Shown here one piece after another: positions 36,596-45,446 of a DNA stretch of 64,000 bases. The DNA lies in assembly GCA_910588245.1 (NCBI GenBank), contig CAJUQP010000011.1, positions 1 to 64,000 on the forward strand. Direction: 5' to 3'. The notes under the pieces were generated by a model that had not been told where the DNA came from, made no database searches, and worked only from the letters and a program-made list of their open reading frames with translations. The position numbers and the translations under genes are program-made. The stretch comes from an uncultured Muribaculaceae bacterium. Lineage in GTDB: Bacteria; Bacteroidota; Bacteroidia; Bacteroidales; Muribaculaceae. The stretch's first letter is position 1, and the number at the start of each line of letters is the position of its first letter.

Positions 36596-37195
36596 ATGAA
36601 AAAGATCTTTCTGACAGCGGCCTTGTCTCTGGCCCTGGCTGGTGCCTATGCGGCACCGGCCGGCCAGAACCTGCAGGCCGACACTACTGAAGTGAACCAG
36701 ATCGGGCTTCAGACTGCCATACAGACCGATGCTGTGCCAAGCGAAGAGGTCGACTATGTGGAGGAAAGCCCGGTAGCCAAAAGGATGACACAAGCCGAAA
36801 AAGCAAAAAACGCGGCTGAGAACGATTCTTGGGGCGGTGCCATAACCATTGTCGCCATGATCATCGTGGTCTCGGCCCTCGCCATTCTCTCGATTCTCTT
36901 CCTGTGCTTCGGCAAAATCTCCGAATCTCTGCTGTCCAAACAGAAACGGATGTCAGCCAAAAGCGCATCAGGAGCGCCCCTTGAGAAACATGAGACGGAA
37001 GTCGACTCCGGGGAAGCTATCGCCGCAATCGCGATGGCCCTTTCCGAGCACTTTGGCGACGGACACGATATGGAGGAGACAATTCTCACCATCAGGAGAA
37101 TGAAACGTGCCTATTCCCCATGGAACTCTAAAATCTACAATCTCCGCCACATGCCGGAGCTGCAACGCAATGCGCCTGGCCGCTCCGCTTTCTAA
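36596..37195 (+). CDS. OadG-like gamma subunit of the Na+-translocating decarboxylase
   Basis: This is a 199-residue protein with a signal-like N terminus (IFLTAALSLALAGAYAAP) and one strong membrane helix at about residues 80-103 (GGAITIVAMIIVVSALAIL). A cytoplasmic part rich in charged residues follows. OadG-type subunits anchor the complex and help bind Zn2+. This version is longer than the classical gamma chain of about 80 residues. It lies between the alpha and biotin-carrier genes. Confidence 0.8.
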   Translation: MKKIFLTAALSLALAGAYAAPAGQNLQADTTEVNQIGLQTAIQTDAVPSEEVDYVEESPVAKRMTQAEKAKNAAENDSWGGAITIVAMIIVVSALAILSILFLCFGKISESLLSKQKRMSAKSASGAPLEKHETEVDSGEAIAAIAMALSEHFGDGHDMEETILTIRRMKRAYSPWNSKIYNLRHMPELQRNAPGRSAF

Positions 37196-37220
37196 CCAAC
37201 CGAACCGACAATAAACACCT

Positions 37221-37667
37221 ATGAAATTAAAAGAATACAAATATAAGATCAACGGCACCAAGTTCACTGTAAAGATCGGTGAGACAGTCGACAATAATGT
37301 GCACGTTGAGGTAAACGGCACTCCCTATACCGTAGAGCTTGAAAAGGAGCCGTCAAGAAAGACCACCGTATCCCAGCCTGTCAAGAGTCCGCGTCCGGCA
37401 CCACGCACAGAAGGAGGCGAGAAAATTATCGCCACCCCGACTGTGGCTTCAGGATCGCATGTTGTGAAAGCTCCTCTCCCCGGCACCATCATGAGCTTCT
37501 CTGTGAAGGTCGGCGACACCGTAAACGCCGGTGATACCGTCTGTGTGCTCGAGGCTATGAAGATGGAGAACGACATCCATACCCCCAACGCCGGAAAAGT
37601 GGTGAAGATCATAGCCAATGTAGGCGACGCTGTGCCGCAAGACGGCGACATCATGGTCATTGAATAA
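37221..37667 (+). CDS. mmdC: Biotin carboxyl carrier subunit of methylmalonyl-CoA decarboxylase
   Basis: This is a 148-residue protein. An N-terminal 45-residue region and a Pro/Arg-rich linker precede the biotinyl domain, with the biotin-accepting K114 in EAMKMEND. It carries CO2 from MmdA to the membrane beta subunit. Confidence 0.94.
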   Translation: MKLKEYKYKINGTKFTVKIGETVDNNVHVEVNGTPYTVELEKEPSRKTTVSQPVKSPRPAPRTEGGEKIIATPTVASGSHVVKAPLPGTIMSFSVKVGDTVNAGDTVCVLEAMKMENDIHTPNAGKVVKIIANVGDAVPQDGDIMVIE

Positions 37668-37694
37668 TAGCTGGTCTCACAATCCTGTCGAATT

Positions 37695-38867
37695 ATGATA
37701 TTAGCTGATTCTACTTATTCGTTTGGTGAGTTCATTTCACAGACGCTCCGCTCGTTCTGGGAATTCACCGGTTTCTACAACTGCGAATTCACCAATCTGG
37801 TGATGCTCGCGGTGGGCTGTTTCTTCGTATGGCTTGCCATAAAGAAGAATTTCGAGCCCCTCCTGCTTGTACCGATCGGATTCGGTATGCTCATAGGCAA
37901 CATTCCGTTCCAGCCGGGAATGGAGATAGGCATCTATGAGCCCGGTTCGGTGCTCAACATCCTCTACAATGGTGTGGAGAAAGGATGGTATCCACCCCTC
38001 ATCTTCCTTGGCATAGGCGCCATGACCGATTTCTCGGCCCTGCTTGCCAACCCCAAACTCATGATCATCGGCGCATGCGCCCAGTTCGGTATATTCGGAG
38101 CCTATATGCTCGCGCTTCTCTGCGGCTTCGACCCTCTTTCCGCAGGTTGTGTAGCTATCATCGGCGGCGCCGACGGCCCGACGGCCATCTTCACCACATC
38201 CAAACTGAATCCGGCATTGCTTGGTGCCGTAGCGGTATCCGCCTATTCATATATGGCCCTTATCCCGCTTATCCAACCTCCGCTCATGCGTCTCTTCACC
38301 ACACGTGAGGAACGTCTGATAAAGATGAAGCCCGCCAGGATCGTAAGCCAGAACGAGAAAATCATTTTCCCGATCGTAGGCCTTATCCTCACATGTTTCG
38401 TAGTGCCCTCCGGTCTGCCTCTGCTCGGTATGCTTTTCTTCGGCAATCTTCTCCGTGAAAGCGGTGTGACAACACGTCTCGCCAAGACAGCCAGCAACGC
38501 CATGACAGATATAGTCACGATTCTTCTCGGCCTCACCGTCGGAGCATCCACTCAGGCCGACAAATTCCTGACATTCGATACACTCAAGATCTTCGGACTC
38601 GGATTCCTGGCGTTTATTATCGCATCTTCTGCCGGTGTGCTCTCAGTGAAGCTCTTCAATCTCTTCCTGAAAAAAGACAAGAAGATCAACCCGCTTATCG
38701 GAAACGCCGGAGTCTCGGCTGTGCCTATGGCCGCGCGGATATCCAACAATCTCGGCCTTGAATACGATCCCACCAACTATCTGCTCATGCACGCCATGGG
38801 TCCCAATGTGGCCGGTGTGATAGGATCGGCTGTGGCCGCAGGCGTTCTGCTCAGCTTCCTGGGCTAA
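37695..38867 (+). CDS. oadB: Na+-translocating decarboxylase beta subunit
   Basis: This 390-residue integral membrane protein decarboxylates carboxybiotin and exports Na+. It has about ten hydrophobic helices and the conserved GGADGPTAIF motif holding the essential aspartate, plus the C-terminal block NAGVSAVPMAARI. It ends the operon and is followed by a palindromic terminator. With mce and mmdA it completes the energy-conserving succinate-to-propionate step. Confidence 0.95.
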   Translation: MILADSTYSFGEFISQTLRSFWEFTGFYNCEFTNLVMLAVGCFFVWLAIKKNFEPLLLVPIGFGMLIGNIPFQPGMEIGIYEPGSVLNILYNGVEKGWYPPLIFLGIGAMTDFSALLANPKLMIIGACAQFGIFGAYMLALLCGFDPLSAGCVAIIGGADGPTAIFTTSKLNPALLGAVAVSAYSYMALIPLIQPPLMRLFTTREERLIKMKPARIVSQNEKIIFPIVGLILTCFVVPSGLPLLGMLFFGNLLRESGVTTRLAKTASNAMTDIVTILLGLTVGASTQADKFLTFDTLKIFGLGFLAFIIASSAGVLSVKLFNLFLKKDKKINPLIGNAGVSAVPMAARISNNLGLEYDPTNYLLMHAMGPNVAGVIGSAVAAGVLLSFLG

Positions 38868-38915
38868 GCATAGTGCCGCCGAACGGAGAGATTCAATCAC
38901 CGTCGCGACACAGAG

Positions 38916-38955
38916 AAAATGCTACGGGATGCGGATCCGCATCCCGTAGCATTTT
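38916..38955 (+). terminator. Terminator of the mce-oadB operon
   Basis: This is a 40-nt perfect palindrome centred on GGATCC, with 20 bp on each side, followed by a T-run. The stretch 38956-39188 beyond it holds nothing I recognise. Confidence 0.9.
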
Positions 38956-39188
38956 TAGGTTTTACAATCCCGATCCCTGTGGGAGGAAAACTTTTGGACA
39001 ACCTTACGTGTTATATTGTCAGACCGTGTATTCCATGAGATACCAGAACCTTTAACCGATCCTCGAAACCACCTGGCCTCCCATGCCTTAAAATTCTCCC
39101 GGGAAATGCTTCCGCCCCCACTTAAATGACGCGGTCAGCAAGAGGCGGATCATTACCGGAATAAAGAATAGCTTCATTCTTTTCGCGT

Positions 39189-39530
39189 ATGATCACAGAC
39201 AGCGTAATCAAGGAAATATATAAGAAATTCGGCAAGCCGCAAAAGAATGCGGATGAGCTGAGACTGGATTACTACATACCGATGCTTTCCGCTTTTCATG
39301 CCATCCGAAAGGCCGACGATGAGATCATAATTGACGATCTCGACGAGTTCAACCCCTTCAGAAGATTTCTCATCAGAAGCGTCAATGCCGTGCTTGAATT
39401 CGACAAGATGGTGGCTTTTGTATTTCGCAACCACATACTCTTCCTCGGTAAGGAAGACAACCAGATGAGAGTGCATATCAAACCGGAGAAGCCTAAATCG
39501 TTTCTCGGGCGGATATTCGGCAAAGGCTGA
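39189..39530 (+). CDS. Conserved-looking small protein of unknown function
   Basis: This is a 113-residue cytoplasmic protein with no membrane helix. It has an alternating charged/hydrophobic pattern (DDEIIIDDLDEFNPFRRFLI) and a basic C terminus (KPEKPKSFLGRIFGKG). I do not recognise a family. It stands alone between two strong terminators, so it is probably monocistronic. No clear promoter box was found. Confidence 0.65.
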   Translation: MITDSVIKEIYKKFGKPQKNADELRLDYYIPMLSAFHAIRKADDEIIIDDLDEFNPFRRFLIRSVNAVLEFDKMVAFVFRNHILFLGKEDNQMRVHIKPEKPKSFLGRIFGKG

Positions 39531-39566
39531 AAATACATTTTTTATCCAGCGTCAGCATAATGACTG

Positions 39567-39618
39567 AAGAAGCCAGCGCGGGCAGTGCTTTTCAAAGCAC
39601 TGCCCGCGCTGGCTTCTT
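39567..39618. terminator. Bidirectional terminator
   Basis: A stem of 25 bp with a 2-nt gap at the tip (23 bp perfect, extended by A-T pairs) lies between the convergent genes at 39189 and 39640. T-runs follow on both sides. Confidence 0.9.
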
Positions 39619-39639
39619 TTTCCCATATCGCTTTACGCC

Positions 39640-40185
39640 TCAGTTGAGCGAGAGGTCGTCAAATCCGCTTCCGAGCTCATCATCATTGAACTCGGTATCA
39701 CCATAGAAATCCTCTATGCCGAGATCGTCGATCTGCTTCATGGCATTCTGATCCATCTTCTGCTCGAACTCGTCCATGTCGATGATCTGGGCAGGGGCCT
39801 TGCCACGCTTCACTGTGCATATCGGGTCGCTTAGATGACGTCCGGGCACAGCCTCTTTCATTTCCATGAAAAAAGACCGCTCTGTCATATAATCGAAGAC
39901 AAATACCAGCTTCTGCCCCTCGTCCTCTATAAGCTCGTTGAGCGGAGTATCTTCCATGATCCATACATCCTGGTCGCTTGAGCTGCCCATATCCTCAAGA
40001 GTGATCTCCACCTCGCGTTGCCACTCGTCATCGCACAGGAAGAAGGAGTCAATGTCGTCTTTCGAATAATCCACGCTGTCGAGAATAGCATTCCGGAGCT
40101 GTAGAAAAGATGAGTTGGCGTCAATCTCGATCTCCCTCGAGAAATTGCTCACCTCGTCACTTACTAATTTGAACTTATATACCAT
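39640..40185 (-). CDS. Plasmid pRiA4b ORF-3-like family protein
   Basis: This 181-residue acidic protein has the fold signature of the pRiA4b ORF-3 family: a FKLVSDEVSNFSREIEID strand pattern, then LQLRNAILDSVDY, FFLCDDEW and LVFVFDYMTERSFFMEM. The C-terminal 45 residues are strongly acidic (GDTEFNDDELGSGFDD). The family's function is not established. It is monocistronic with a degenerate promoter box about 76 nt upstream. Confidence 0.8.
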   Translation of the reverse strand: MVYKFKLVSDEVSNFSREIEIDANSSFLQLRNAILDSVDYSKDDIDSFFLCDDEWQREVEITLEDMGSSSDQDVWIMEDTPLNELIEDEGQKLVFVFDYMTERSFFMEMKEAVPGRHLSDPICTVKRGKAPAQIIDMDEFEQKMDQNAMKQIDDLGIEDFYGDTEFNDDELGSGFDDLSLN

Positions 40186-40260
40186 AGTTTTATATGACTT
40201 ATTGATTTGCTTTAGACGTTTCAGGAGCCCTCCGTCGAGACATCGGGCAGCTTTACAGTG

Positions 40261-40268
40261 CGAAATTA
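40261..40268 (-). promoter_or_regulatory. Possible -7 box of the pRiA4b ORF-3-like gene
   Basis: TAATTTCG on the minus strand is one mismatch from TAnnTTTG. Confidence 0.45.
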
Positions 40269-40335
40269 ATTCATTTAATCATTGATGCAAAATAATTCGA
40301 CATATTTTTTAACGAAGTATTGTAAAATATTTCAA

Positions 40336-40369
40336 AAAAAACGGGCGACCATCTGGCCGCCCGTTTTTA
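40336..40369 (-). terminator. Terminator of the serine palmitoyltransferase gene
   Basis: AAACGGGCG pairs with CGCCCGTTT around a 10-nt loop, flanked by A and T runs that extend the stem. It lies 13 nt after the gene's stop in the minus direction. Confidence 0.85.
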
Positions 40370-40381
40370 TAACGTTTCACT

Positions 40382-41569
40382 TCAATGAATGATGTCGTAT
40401 CTCTTAAATACTTTCTCTATGGCCTCGATGCTCCGTGCCACCTGCTCCTTTGTATGCGTTGCCATCAGGGAATACCGGATTAGGGTGTCCTGAGGAGCCA
40501 CAGCCGGAGTTACCACGGGGTTAACAAACACTCCCTCGTCAAGAAGGTCGCGTGTCACGTGGAAGGTCTTATAGTCATCGCGTATAAAGAGAGGTATGAT
40601 GGGAGTCGATGTGTGACCGATCTCGCATCCTAGAGCGCGGAACTGCTCCAATGCATAGTTGGTGATGTCCCAGAGATGCTGCTGACGTTCAGGTTCCGAC
40701 AGCATTATGTCGAGAGCAGCGTTGACAGCGGCAGTAGACGCGGGGGTGATGCTCGCCGTGAATATATATGCGCGAGTATGGTGACGGAGGAAATTGGTCA
40801 CACACTTGTCGGTGGCGATGAATCCGCCAAGCGATGCAAACGACTTACTGAATGTGCCCATGATAAGATCCACATCGTCGGTAACACCGAAATGATTGCA
40901 TGTGCCGCGCCCACCTTCACCAAACACACCTATGCCGTGGGCCTCATCGACCATGACTGATGCGTTGTATTGTTTGGCCAGACGCACTATCTCCGGAAGA
41001 TTAGCCACATCTCCTTCCATAGAGAATACGCCATCGGTGACTATCAGTTTCACCTTGTCAGGCTCACACTTCTTGAGCTGGGCCTCAAGACTCTCCATAT
41101 CGTTATGGCGATATTTGAGATAATTTGAGAAAGAAAGTCGTCTTCCCTCTATAATGGAAGCATGATCCTGCTCGTCAAGAATGACATAGTCTTCTCTGCC
41201 CGTAAGCGTGGAGACAACTCCGAGATTGACTCCGAAACCCGTGCTGAAAAGCATCGCGTCTTCTTTGCCGACATATTCCGCAAGACGCGCTTCAAGCTGC
41301 TTGTGTATGTCGAGAGTGCCATTAAGGAAAGGAGAGCCGGCCATGCCTGTGCCGTATTTTTTCGTGGCCTCTATGGCGGCTTCTATCACTTTAGGATGGT
41401 TCGTAAGCCCCATGTAGCTGTTAGATCCGAACATAAGCACTTTCTTGCCGTTCATCAGCACCTCCGTGTTCTGCTCGCTGGATATAGGGCGGAAATAGGG
41501 ATATACGCCGGCTGCCATTGCTCTTTGGGGAGCATCGTAGCGCGACAGTTTCTCTTGTAAAAGCTTCAT
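40382..41569 (-). CDS. spt: Serine palmitoyltransferase-like alpha-oxoamine synthase
   Basis: This 395-residue PLP enzyme joins serine and an acyl-CoA, the first step of sphingolipid synthesis in Bacteroidales. The PLP lysine is K242 (MGTFSKSFASLGG). H136 stacks on the cofactor and D208-H211 contact it (MVDEAHGIGVFG). The N terminus (LLQEKLSRYDAPQ) and the MFGSNSYMGLT and FLNGTLDIH blocks resemble known Bacteroides enzymes more than 2-amino-3-ketobutyrate ligase. Kbl or BioF activity cannot be excluded without assay. ATG 41569 is used because the upstream in-frame start is TTG. Confidence 0.85.
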   Translation of the reverse strand: MKLLQEKLSRYDAPQRAMAAGVYPYFRPISSEQNTEVLMNGKKVLMFGSNSYMGLTNHPKVIEAAIEATKKYGTGMAGSPFLNGTLDIHKQLEARLAEYVGKEDAMLFSTGFGVNLGVVSTLTGREDYVILDEQDHASIIEGRRLSFSNYLKYRHNDMESLEAQLKKCEPDKVKLIVTDGVFSMEGDVANLPEIVRLAKQYNASVMVDEAHGIGVFGEGGRGTCNHFGVTDDVDLIMGTFSKSFASLGGFIATDKCVTNFLRHHTRAYIFTASITPASTAAVNAALDIMLSEPERQQHLWDITNYALEQFRALGCEIGHTSTPIIPLFIRDDYKTFHVTRDLLDEGVFVNPVVTPAVAPQDTLIRYSLMATHTKEQVARSIEAIEKVFKRYDIIH

Positions 41570-41656
41570 ACAGTTCAAGGTGTTTGCTTGCTGACATACC
41601 CCTCGGCCCGACTTGGGCTTGTCCGCTATTCAAGCGGTTGGGGCTGATTCAGGCTG

Positions 41657-41664
41657 CAAAGTTA
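41657..41664 (-). promoter_or_regulatory. -7 promoter box of the serine palmitoyltransferase gene
   Basis: TAACTTTG on the minus strand is an exact match, about 88 nt before the ATG. Confidence 0.6.
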
Positions 41665-42151
41665 ACCATTTTTTTGTAATTAATCGCCAATTTGTCGTTC
41701 TTTTTATCCTTTAACGGTCACTTTTAGTTTTTGGGGCGATAAAACATTTTTGTCAACGCTCTCCGTCGCACGCGCCTCCATTGCCCATAAGATATGCCGG
41801 AGGCAACCATTCCCGACCGCTTTGTCCGCATCATGAGATTGGAACCGTTATCAACTGCCGGAGGGAGCCCGCGGCAACATTATTTGCCATCACACCGGGA
41901 TCCGGTCAGCATTTTTTGTCATTTTTGTCAATCTGTGGCATTCGGAAGAAGAAATTGTAATTGCGGCAATCTCATTGCTTTACAAATTTTAATTAAAATT
42001 TCAATACTCTCTGAAACATTTAGCACGCGATTTGTTTATATGTTGAACGGGCGAGTTCCGGAGAGTCCGATCACAACATCGGCCACTCTTTATGACAATG
42101 CCACAAAACCTGAAATAAAAGACAAATCTAAAACTAAATTATAAAAATATT
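41665..42151. other. Intergenic region upstream of dnaK
   Basis: This 487-bp stretch has no convincing gene. I found no exact TAnnTTTG box on the plus strand and no CIRCE operator, only a half-match (TTAGCACGC) near 42022. The dnaK promoter therefore could not be placed. An AT-rich block at 41985-42050 is the most likely location. Confidence 0.5.
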
Positions 42152-44053
42152 ATGGCAAAGATCATTGGTATTGACTTGGGTACCACAAACTCCTGCGTAG
42201 CTGTGCTCGAGGGTAAGGACCCTGTAGTTATTCCTAATAATGAAGGTCGCAACACGACACCTTCTGTAGTAGCATTCGTCGACGGCGGCGAGCGCAAGGT
42301 CGGCGATCCCGCCAAGCGTCAGGCCATCACGAATCCTACCCGCACCGTATACTCCATCAAGCGTTTCATGGGCGAGACCTGCAGCAAGGTCGAAGACGAG
42401 ATCAAACGCGTGCCTTACAAAGTGGTATGCCAGAACAACATGCCTAAGGTCGACATCGACGGCCGTGACTATACCCCGCAGGAGATATCTGCTATGATTC
42501 TCCAGAAAATGAAGAAAACAGCCGAAGATTATCTCGGCCAGGAAGTGACTGAGGCTGTCATCACGGTTCCTGCGTATTTCGATGATTCCCAGCGTCAGGC
42601 CACAAAGGAGGCCGGCGAGATCGCTGGCCTCAAGGTTAAGCGTATCGTCAACGAGCCTACAGCCGCTGCCCTCGCCTATGGTCTCGACAAATCTGACAAG
42701 GAACAGAAGATCGCAGTGTTCGACCTCGGTGGCGGCACATTCGATATCTCCATCCTTGAACTCGGCGACGGTGTGTTTGAGGTTAAGTCAACCAATGGAG
42801 ACACACACCTCGGTGGTGATGACTTCGACCATGTGATCATCGACTGGCTCGCCGATGAGTTCAAGGCTGACGAAGGTGTTGACCTCCGCAACGATCCTAT
42901 GGCCATGCAGCGTCTGAAAGAGGCTGCCGAGAAAGCCAAGATCGAGCTTTCGAGCTCCACATCGACAGAGATCAACCTTCCCTACATCACGGCAACGGCT
43001 TCCGGCCCGAAGCACCTTGTGAAGACTCTTACCCGTGCAAAATTCGAGGCTCTTTCGTCCAAGCTTATCGACGCAGTGGCTGCTCCGTGCCTCAACGCGC
43101 TTAAGGATGCCGGTCTTTCCGCATCGCAGATCGACGAGGTAATCCTCGTAGGCGGTTCCACACGTATACCGGCCATCCAGCAGAAGGTGAAAGAGATCTT
43201 CGGCAAGGAGCCCAACAAGGGTGTGAATCCCGATGAGGTTGTGGCTATCGGCGCGGCCATCCAGGGTGGTGTGCTCAGTGGCGACGTGAAAGACGTTCTT
43301 CTTCTTGACGTAGTTCCTCTGTCGATCGGTATCGAGACTCTCGGTGGCGTGATGACCAAGCTTATCGAGGCTAACACTACAATTCCTACCCGCAAGAGCG
43401 AGACATTCTCGACAGCGGCCGACAACCAGCCGGAAGTAACAATCCGCGTGCTCCAGGGCGAGCGTCCTATGGCAGCCGACGACAAGCTCCTCGGAGAGTT
43501 CAACCTCGCAGGCATCGCTCCCGCACCCCGTGGAGTGCCCCAGATTGAGGTTACTTTCGAGGTCGACGCCAATGGTATCCTTAATGTATCCGCCAAGGAT
43601 AAGGCTACAGGGAAGGAACAATCGATCCGCATCGAGGCATCAAGCGGTCTGAGCGACGCTGAGATCCAACGCATGCGTGATGAGGCTAAGGCCAATGAGG
43701 AAGCTGACAAGAAAGCAAAGGAGAGAATCGACAAACTCAACCACGCCGATTCCGTAGTATTCCAGAGCGAGAAGCAGCTCAATGAACTTGGCGACAAGAT
43801 CCCGGCCGATAAGAAAGCTGCAATCCAGAGCGCTATCGATCGTCTGAAAGAGGTTCACAAGAACCAGCTTGTGGAAGACATTGATTCAGCTGAGAAAGCT
43901 GTGACCGACGCGTTCCAGGCAGCAGCACAGGACATCGCCAACGCCCAGCAGGCTTCTGCCGGACAGCAGGCAGGTCCTCAGCCCGGTGCCGGACAGCAGC
44001 CCCACCAGAACAACGGAGGCGCTGAGGACGTTGAATTCGAGGAAGTGAAATAA
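42152..44053 (+). CDS. dnaK: Molecular chaperone DnaK (Hsp70)
   Basis: This is a 633-residue ATP-dependent chaperone. The ATPase domain (residues 1-380) begins IGIDLGTTNSCVAVLEG and contains VFDLGGGTFD and ILVGGSTRIP. The DVVPLSIGIETLGG linker leads to the substrate-binding domain and a helical lid. The tail is rich in Gln and Gly (QQAGPQPGAGQQ) and ends in the EEVK-type motif. No dnaJ or grpE gene is adjacent. Confidence 0.98.
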   Translation: MAKIIGIDLGTTNSCVAVLEGKDPVVIPNNEGRNTTPSVVAFVDGGERKVGDPAKRQAITNPTRTVYSIKRFMGETCSKVEDEIKRVPYKVVCQNNMPKVDIDGRDYTPQEISAMILQKMKKTAEDYLGQEVTEAVITVPAYFDDSQRQATKEAGEIAGLKVKRIVNEPTAAALAYGLDKSDKEQKIAVFDLGGGTFDISILELGDGVFEVKSTNGDTHLGGDDFDHVIIDWLADEFKADEGVDLRNDPMAMQRLKEAAEKAKIELSSSTSTEINLPYITATASGPKHLVKTLTRAKFEALSSKLIDAVAAPCLNALKDAGLSASQIDEVILVGGSTRIPAIQQKVKEIFGKEPNKGVNPDEVVAIGAAIQGGVLSGDVKDVLLLDVVPLSIGIETLGGVMTKLIEANTTIPTRKSETFSTAADNQPEVTIRVLQGERPMAADDKLLGEFNLAGIAPAPRGVPQIEVTFEVDANGILNVSAKDKATGKEQSIRIEASSGLSDAEIQRMRDEAKANEEADKKAKERIDKLNHADSVVFQSEKQLNELGDKIPADKKAAIQSAIDRLKEVHKNQLVEDIDSAEKAVTDAFQAAAQDIANAQQASAGQQAGPQPGAGQQPHQNNGGAEDVEFEEVK

Positions 44054-44077
44054 TCACATTCAGCCGACAATACAGGA

Positions 44078-44107
44078 GAGCGGTATGCCACACCCGGCAC
44101 ACCGCTC
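44078..44107 (+). terminator. Terminator of dnaK
   Basis: GAGCGGT and an inner GCC pair with GGC and ACCGCTC, and TTTTATTTT follows. The hairpin begins 25 nt after the stop. Confidence 0.8.
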
Positions 44108-44158
44108 TTTTATTTTCCAGACATGATTGCCGGCACTTCCGGATAATCCTGTCTTCTG

Positions 44159-44280
44159 TCTCTCCCCACCACCCCATCCCCTCTCCCCCAACCTTAACTT
44201 CAACCCTCAACTTTAACCCTTCAACCTTTAACCTCTTAACCTTTAACCTTTAACCTCTTAACCTTTAACAACCCTATTAT
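44159..44280 (+). repeat. 122-nt G-free low-complexity leader running to the start codon of the next gene
   Basis: From 44159 to 44280 the plus strand contains no G at all. The first part is C-rich (CCCCACCACCCCATCCCC). The second is a degenerate array of CTTTAAC and CTCTTAAC units. The next base, 44281, is the G of the ATG of the ABM gene. No ribosome-binding site of the Shine-Dalgarno type can exist in such a leader. Confidence 0.85.
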
Positions 44281-44557
44281 GATAAGGCTTAACGTTTTCC
44301 TCCTCCTTGAGGACGTGCAAAAGAAAGACGCACTGAAATTTGTTGCGACCCAACTTGTGGAGAAATCCCTTCATGACAAAGGCTGTGTGGCCTACGACCT
44401 GTTTGAATCCACGACAGTCGACAACCACATGATGATATGCGAGACATGGGCATCCGAAAAAGACCTCGAAGCCCACATGGCCTCACCTCATTTCAAAGAA
44501 CTCGTGCCGAAACTCGAAGAGATAGCCACCATGACTCTCGAGAAATTCAATTTCTGA
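44279..44557 (+). CDS. ABM-domain (quinol monooxygenase-like) protein
   Basis: This 92-residue protein has the antibiotic-biosynthesis-monooxygenase fold typical of YgiN-like enzymes. The pattern is EKSLHDKGCVAYDLFESTT followed by MMICETWASEKDLEAHMASPH and FKELVPKLEE. Such proteins are dimeric and act on quinones or are of unknown role. The gene is isolated between two terminators, behind an unusual G-free leader. Confidence 0.85.
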   Translation: MIRLNVFLLLEDVQKKDALKFVATQLVEKSLHDKGCVAYDLFESTTVDNHMMICETWASEKDLEAHMASPHFKELVPKLEEIATMTLEKFNF

Positions 44558-44590
44558 TCACCATCCATATAAAAACACCATCTTGAATAG

Positions 44591-44626
44591 AAGGGAAGAG
44601 ACATACCCCCACATGTCTCTTCCCTT
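44591..44626 (+). terminator. Terminator of the ABM gene
   Basis: A perfect 14-bp stem (AAGGGAAGAGACAT and its complement) with an 8-nt loop is followed by TTTC and TTTG. It marks the left edge of the accessory island that follows. Confidence 0.9.
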
Positions 44627-44691
44627 TTTCTTTGTTGACGATTAGACTGTGATTATTCCCAATTCCCGATTGTCATTCCAAGAATTATTAT

Positions 44692-44699
44692 TAAATTCG
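44692..44699 (+). promoter_or_regulatory. Possible -7 box of the DUF3791/DUF3990 cassette
   Basis: TAAATTCG is one mismatch from TAnnTTTG and lies 37 nt before the first ATG. Confidence 0.45.
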
Positions 44700-44736
44700 C
44701 GTTCGACATCAAAGTATTAAGCAATAAGGCATAAGC

Positions 44737-44961
44737 ATGGACAAGAAAGAAATATTTAATAGAATTGAATATGTAGTGGCTTGTGTAGGAGCTTTCGCCC
44801 AACGGTATCAGCTCTCCAATATGCAGGCATACGCATATTTGCGTCGTTTCACAGGCATAGATTTCCTTCTCGACTGCTATGCCGCCGAGCATACCCTCTC
44901 CATTGACGATGCGGTTTCAGACCTTCAGGTCATTTGCCAACGGGAAGGAGGTAAAATATGA
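44737..44961 (+). CDS. DUF3791-family small protein (putative antitoxin-like)
   Basis: This is a 74-residue protein with the DUF3791 pattern: IEYVVACVGAFAQRYQLS, then AYAYLRRFTGIDFLLDCYAAEHTLSID-like spacing and a C-terminal helix. It overlaps the next gene by 4 nt (ATGA), so the two are translationally coupled. Families DUF3791 and DUF3990 often occur side by side. A regulatory or neutralising role toward the DUF3990 product is inference. Confidence 0.78.
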   Translation: MDKKEIFNRIEYVVACVGAFAQRYQLSNMQAYAYLRRFTGIDFLLDCYAAEHTLSIDDAVSDLQVICQREGGKI

Positions 44962-45446
44962 CACGTCTCTATCACGGCTCTAACGTAGCCATTGAGCAAA
45001 TTGACCTTTCGCGCAGTAAACGTGGCAAGGATTTCGGGCAAGGATTCTATCTCAACGCCAATCCCGACCAAGCTATGGAGATGGCAGCTCGAACAACTCG
45101 ATTCCTCAACGAGGGAATACCTACTCTATCCTGCTTTGAGTTTGATGAAGACGAGGCGATAAAGAACGGTCTGAACATAAAGATTTTTCCGGATTACTCT
45201 GAAGAATGGGCTGAATTTGTCGTAATGAACCGTAAAAATAACTCCGATATTTCGGCTCATCCATACGATATTGTTATAGGCCCTATTGCCGATGATACGG
45301 TTGGCGTTCAGATTCGCCGTTTCATAATGGGTTATTTGTCCGCCTCCGCATTAGTTGAAGAACTGAGATTCCGAGGCGATCATGCAGTACAATACTTTTT
45401 CGGCACTCCTCAGGCCGTACAATTCTTAAAACGCATAGAATTATGA
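44958..45446 (+). CDS. DUF3990-family protein (ADP-ribosyltransferase-like toxin candidate)
   Basis: This is a 162-residue soluble protein. It opens with TRLYHGSNVAIEQIDLSRS and GKDFGQGFYLN, the LYHGS and GFYL motifs of DUF3990. As I recall, comparative-genomics work relates this family to the ADP-ribosyltransferase fold. The conserved VIGPIADDTVG and AVQYFFGT segments follow. It has ATGA overlaps on both sides with two small DUF3791-type genes, the arrangement expected of a toxin with partners. Enzymatic activity is not proved by the sequence. Confidence 0.78.
   Translation: MTRLYHGSNVAIEQIDLSRSKRGKDFGQGFYLNANPDQAMEMAARTTRFLNEGIPTLSCFEFDEDEAIKNGLNIKIFPDYSEEWAEFVVMNRKNNSDISAHPYDIVIGPIADDTVGVQIRRFIMGYLSASALVEELRFRGDHAVQYFFGTPQAVQFLKRIEL

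Noticed and set aside
42022..42060. Half of a CIRCE (HrcA) operator upstream of dnaK
   Set aside because: Only TTAGCAC is present. The second arm GAGTGCTAA is missing.
41794..42144. 116-codon open frame upstream of dnaK
   Set aside because: The composition is unlike a protein (many Cys, His and Pro in a row), there is no recognisable motif and no start context. It lies in what is probably the dnaK control region.
44205..44276. CRISPR array
   Set aside because: The units are 7-8 nt, degenerate and contiguous with no spacers. It is a minisatellite-like tract.
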